Positions 5,780-6,947 of a stretch of DNA of 6,947 nt are shown in pieces. Origin of the DNA: an uncultured Clostridia bacterium (GTDB lineage: Bacteria > Bacillota > Clostridia > Christensenellales > UBA1242); NCBI GenBank assembly GCA_944377765.1, contig CALWFX010000077.1:1-6947 (forward strand), given 5' to 3'. The notes under the pieces were generated by a model, which saw only the letters and a program-made list of their open reading frames with translations, was not told where the DNA came from and made no database searches. How positions within the stretch are numbered: the stretch's first letter is position 1; each line of letters begins with the position of its first letter. A program made the translations under genes and the position numbers.

Positions 5780-6184
5780 CTAAAATTTTTTGATTTTTTC
5801 GCAAATAATACCACAAATAGCACCAATGACAGTTCCATAAATGATGTCGTTAATTAATGTTCTATCAAACACAAATGCCCCATCAAGCAAAGAAAAGACA
5901 AGAAAGGCAAGAATTGTGAAGAAAAGCCCAATAAAAAGTCCATTAAAAATACCATTTTCTTTTACTTTTTTCAGCCCAAAAAACACCCCAATAAATATTG
6001 CAATCCCTTTAATAACTTGATTTACTGGGGCAATTAAATTTTCTGATATGTTTGTAAATCTAAGTAAAAATGCAAAAAAAAGAATAAGAATTAAAGCAAC
6101 AGAAAGTGCAACCATTGTTCCTTTCAAAATAGGTTTAATAATCCCACCCTTGCCATTTTTTAAAATCTTTGCTTTCAATTTCAT
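5780..6184 (-). CDS. TIGR04086 / DUF3792 family membrane protein (YrzE-like)
   Basis: This 134-residue membrane protein has four predicted helices (about 22-42, 55-72, 79-100, 108-128). The pattern fits the TIGR04086/DUF3792 family: an ILKGT start to the first helix, glycines at the end of the second, the KVKENGIFNGLFIGL segment (73-87), and a last helix rich in small residues (YGTVIGAICGII) before a lysine-rich end. The family has no established biochemical function. Its members, such as Bacillus YrzE, are often near yajC/secDF in Firmicutes, and secDF is the next operon here. ATG 6184 is chosen because AAGGAG (6196-6191) lies six bases upstream. A frame extending to a TTG at 6226 has no ribosome binding site and would place this AAGGAG inside the gene. 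No convincing promoter is seen between this gene and glmS, so it may be read from upstream. Confidence 0.78.
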   Translation of the reverse strand: MKLKAKILKNGKGGIIKPILKGTMVALSVALILILFFAFLLRFTNISENLIAPVNQVIKGIAIFIGVFFGLKKVKENGIFNGLFIGLFFTILAFLVFSLLDGAFVFDRTLINDIIYGTVIGAICGIICEKIKKF

Positions 6185-6190
6185 TATTAA

Positions 6191-6196
6191 CTCCTT
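6191..6196 (-). promoter_or_regulatory. Ribosome binding site (AAGGAG) fixing the TIGR04086 gene start
   Basis: AAGGAG sits six bases before ATG 6184, ideal spacing for Firmicutes. It settles the start against the longer TTG-initiated frame at 6226. Confidence 0.85.
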
Positions 6197-6270
6197 TAAA
6201 AGAAATATACATGTTTTTTGTTTCAATGTATACTATGCTTGTTTGGAGCCAGATATGAATAAATAAAACA

Positions 6271-6947
6271 TTATTCCACTGTAACAGACTTTGCAAGATT
6301 TCTTGGTTTATCTGGATTATACCCTAACTTCTCACTCATTTTAAGAGCCAAAAATTGCAAAGGGATAATTGAAATTATTGGCATAAGTGGAGAATGAAAA
6401 ATTGGTAATTTAACAATCTCATAATTTTCATCTACAATATCAAAACAAGTAAAAAGTAAAATTTTACCCCCACGAGCATGTATCTCTTCCAAATTTGATA
6501 GTAACTTATTTTTGATATTCTCCTGCGTGCAAATTGCAATAACCAAAGAATCTTTGTCTATTAAAGCAAGTGTGCCATGTTTTAATTCCCCAGAGGCAAT
6601 GGCAAAAGAATTTATGTAAGTTATCTCTTTAAGTTTCAAACTTCCTTCAAGAGCAGTGATATAGTCCTCTTCTCTACCAACAAAGAATATTTTTTTGAAG
6701 TGAGAAATTTTTTCCAACAACCTATCTTCAAATTCCACAATTTTAAAAGTGTGAACAAAATCTGAAATAAGTGGCAAAGAAGAAAAAAACTCTCCACTTA
6801 AATATAAGGAAAAAAGATAAAGAACAAACACTTGCCCAATATATGCCTTTGTTGATGCAACTGCAATTTCTCTGCCTGCAAAAGTTGGTAGAACATTTTT
6901 GCAAATCTGATTCAAAAAACAATTTTGTGTGTTTGTTAAATCAACGC
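6271..6947 (-). CDS. glmS: Glucosamine-fructose-6-phosphate aminotransferase (isomerizing), C-terminal part
   Basis: The frame is open from the right edge of the window to TAA 6273-6271, giving 224 visible residues; the 5' part lies outside. GlmS makes glucosamine-6-phosphate from fructose-6-phosphate and glutamine, the first step to UDP-GlcNAc for peptidoglycan. The visible part is the end of the first SIS (isomerase) domain, with GREIAVASTKAY, and the complete second one. Catalytic residues of the E. coli enzyme are recognisable: Glu488 in LKLKEI (codon 6627-6625), His504 in GELKHG (6579-6577) and Lys603 in the terminal LAKSVTVE (6291-6289). The exact family ending DKPRNLAKSVTVE supports GlmS over other SIS proteins. 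Oddities are NSFAIAS where HAEAYAA is found in E. coli, and GELKHGT instead of GELKHGP. The glutaminase domain and any glmS ribozyme leader cannot be seen. Confidence 0.9.
   Translation of the reverse strand, partial: VDLTNTQNCFLNQICKNVLPTFAGREIAVASTKAYIGQVFVLYLFSLYLSGEFFSSLPLISDFVHTFKIVEFEDRLLEKISHFKKIFFVGREEDYITALEGSLKLKEITYINSFAIASGELKHGTLALIDKDSLVIAICTQENIKNKLLSNLEEIHARGGKILLFTCFDIVDENYEIVKLPIFHSPLMPIISIIPLQFLALKMSEKLGYNPDKPRNLAKSVTVE

Noticed and set aside
6185..6226. N-terminal extension of the TIGR04086 protein to a TTG at 6226.
   Set aside because: No ribosome binding site precedes the TTG, and the perfect AAGGAG at 6196-6191 would lie inside the gene. ATG 6184 is better.
6197..6270. 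A promoter for the TIGR04086 gene (TATACA at 6232-6227).
   Set aside because: No -35-like hexamer exists at 16-18 bases upstream and there is no extended -10 TG, so the match is too weak to call.
1..6947. CRISPR arrays, tRNA/rRNA genes, insertion sequences or prophage genes.
   Set aside because: No spaced direct repeats, no tRNA-like cloverleaf, no transposase or phage motifs and no terminal inverted repeats were seen.

Overview
The window is AT-rich and densely coded, with strong AAGGAG/GGAGG ribosome binding sites, sigma-A-type promoters, separate secD and secF genes and a DUF3792/TIGR04086 membrane protein. This points to a low-GC Firmicute, most likely an uncultured clostridial lineage. 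The translations read normally with the standard code. Genus or species cannot be called from this stretch.

Layout. (a) Positions 1-1128, + strand: the 3' end of a RecD2-type helicase gene overlaps a ComF-family phosphoribosyltransferase gene by 11 bp. (b) Positions 1130-2938, - strand: a GPH (MelB-type) sugar:cation symporter gene lies downstream of a gene for a 94-residue two-helix membrane protein. The symporter stop is one base from the comF stop, so the two strands converge with no room for a terminator between them. (c) Positions 2939-3167: an intergenic region with a near-consensus promoter on the - strand whose -35/-10 spacer contains a run of nine G, and the secF terminator. (d) Positions 3143-5771, - strand: a complete secD-secF operon with a TTGACA-17-TATACT promoter, overlapping genes and an intrinsic terminator whose stem covers the secF stop codon. 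(e) Positions 5780-6947, - strand: a TIGR04086/DUF3792 membrane protein gene and, upstream of it, the 3' part of a glmS-like gene that runs off the window.

Functionally, most of this is housekeeping: DNA helicase, SecDF-assisted protein export and glucosamine-6-phosphate synthesis. The standout is the promoter of the small membrane protein. A nine-base homopolymer in the spacer of an otherwise excellent promoter is the architecture of phase-variable promoters such as Neisseria porA. Here it could switch an unknown small membrane protein and possibly the sugar symporter 42 bp downstream. Several proteins also carry substitutions at positions that are usually conserved (SecF, ComF, GlmS and the symporter); each is listed separately.
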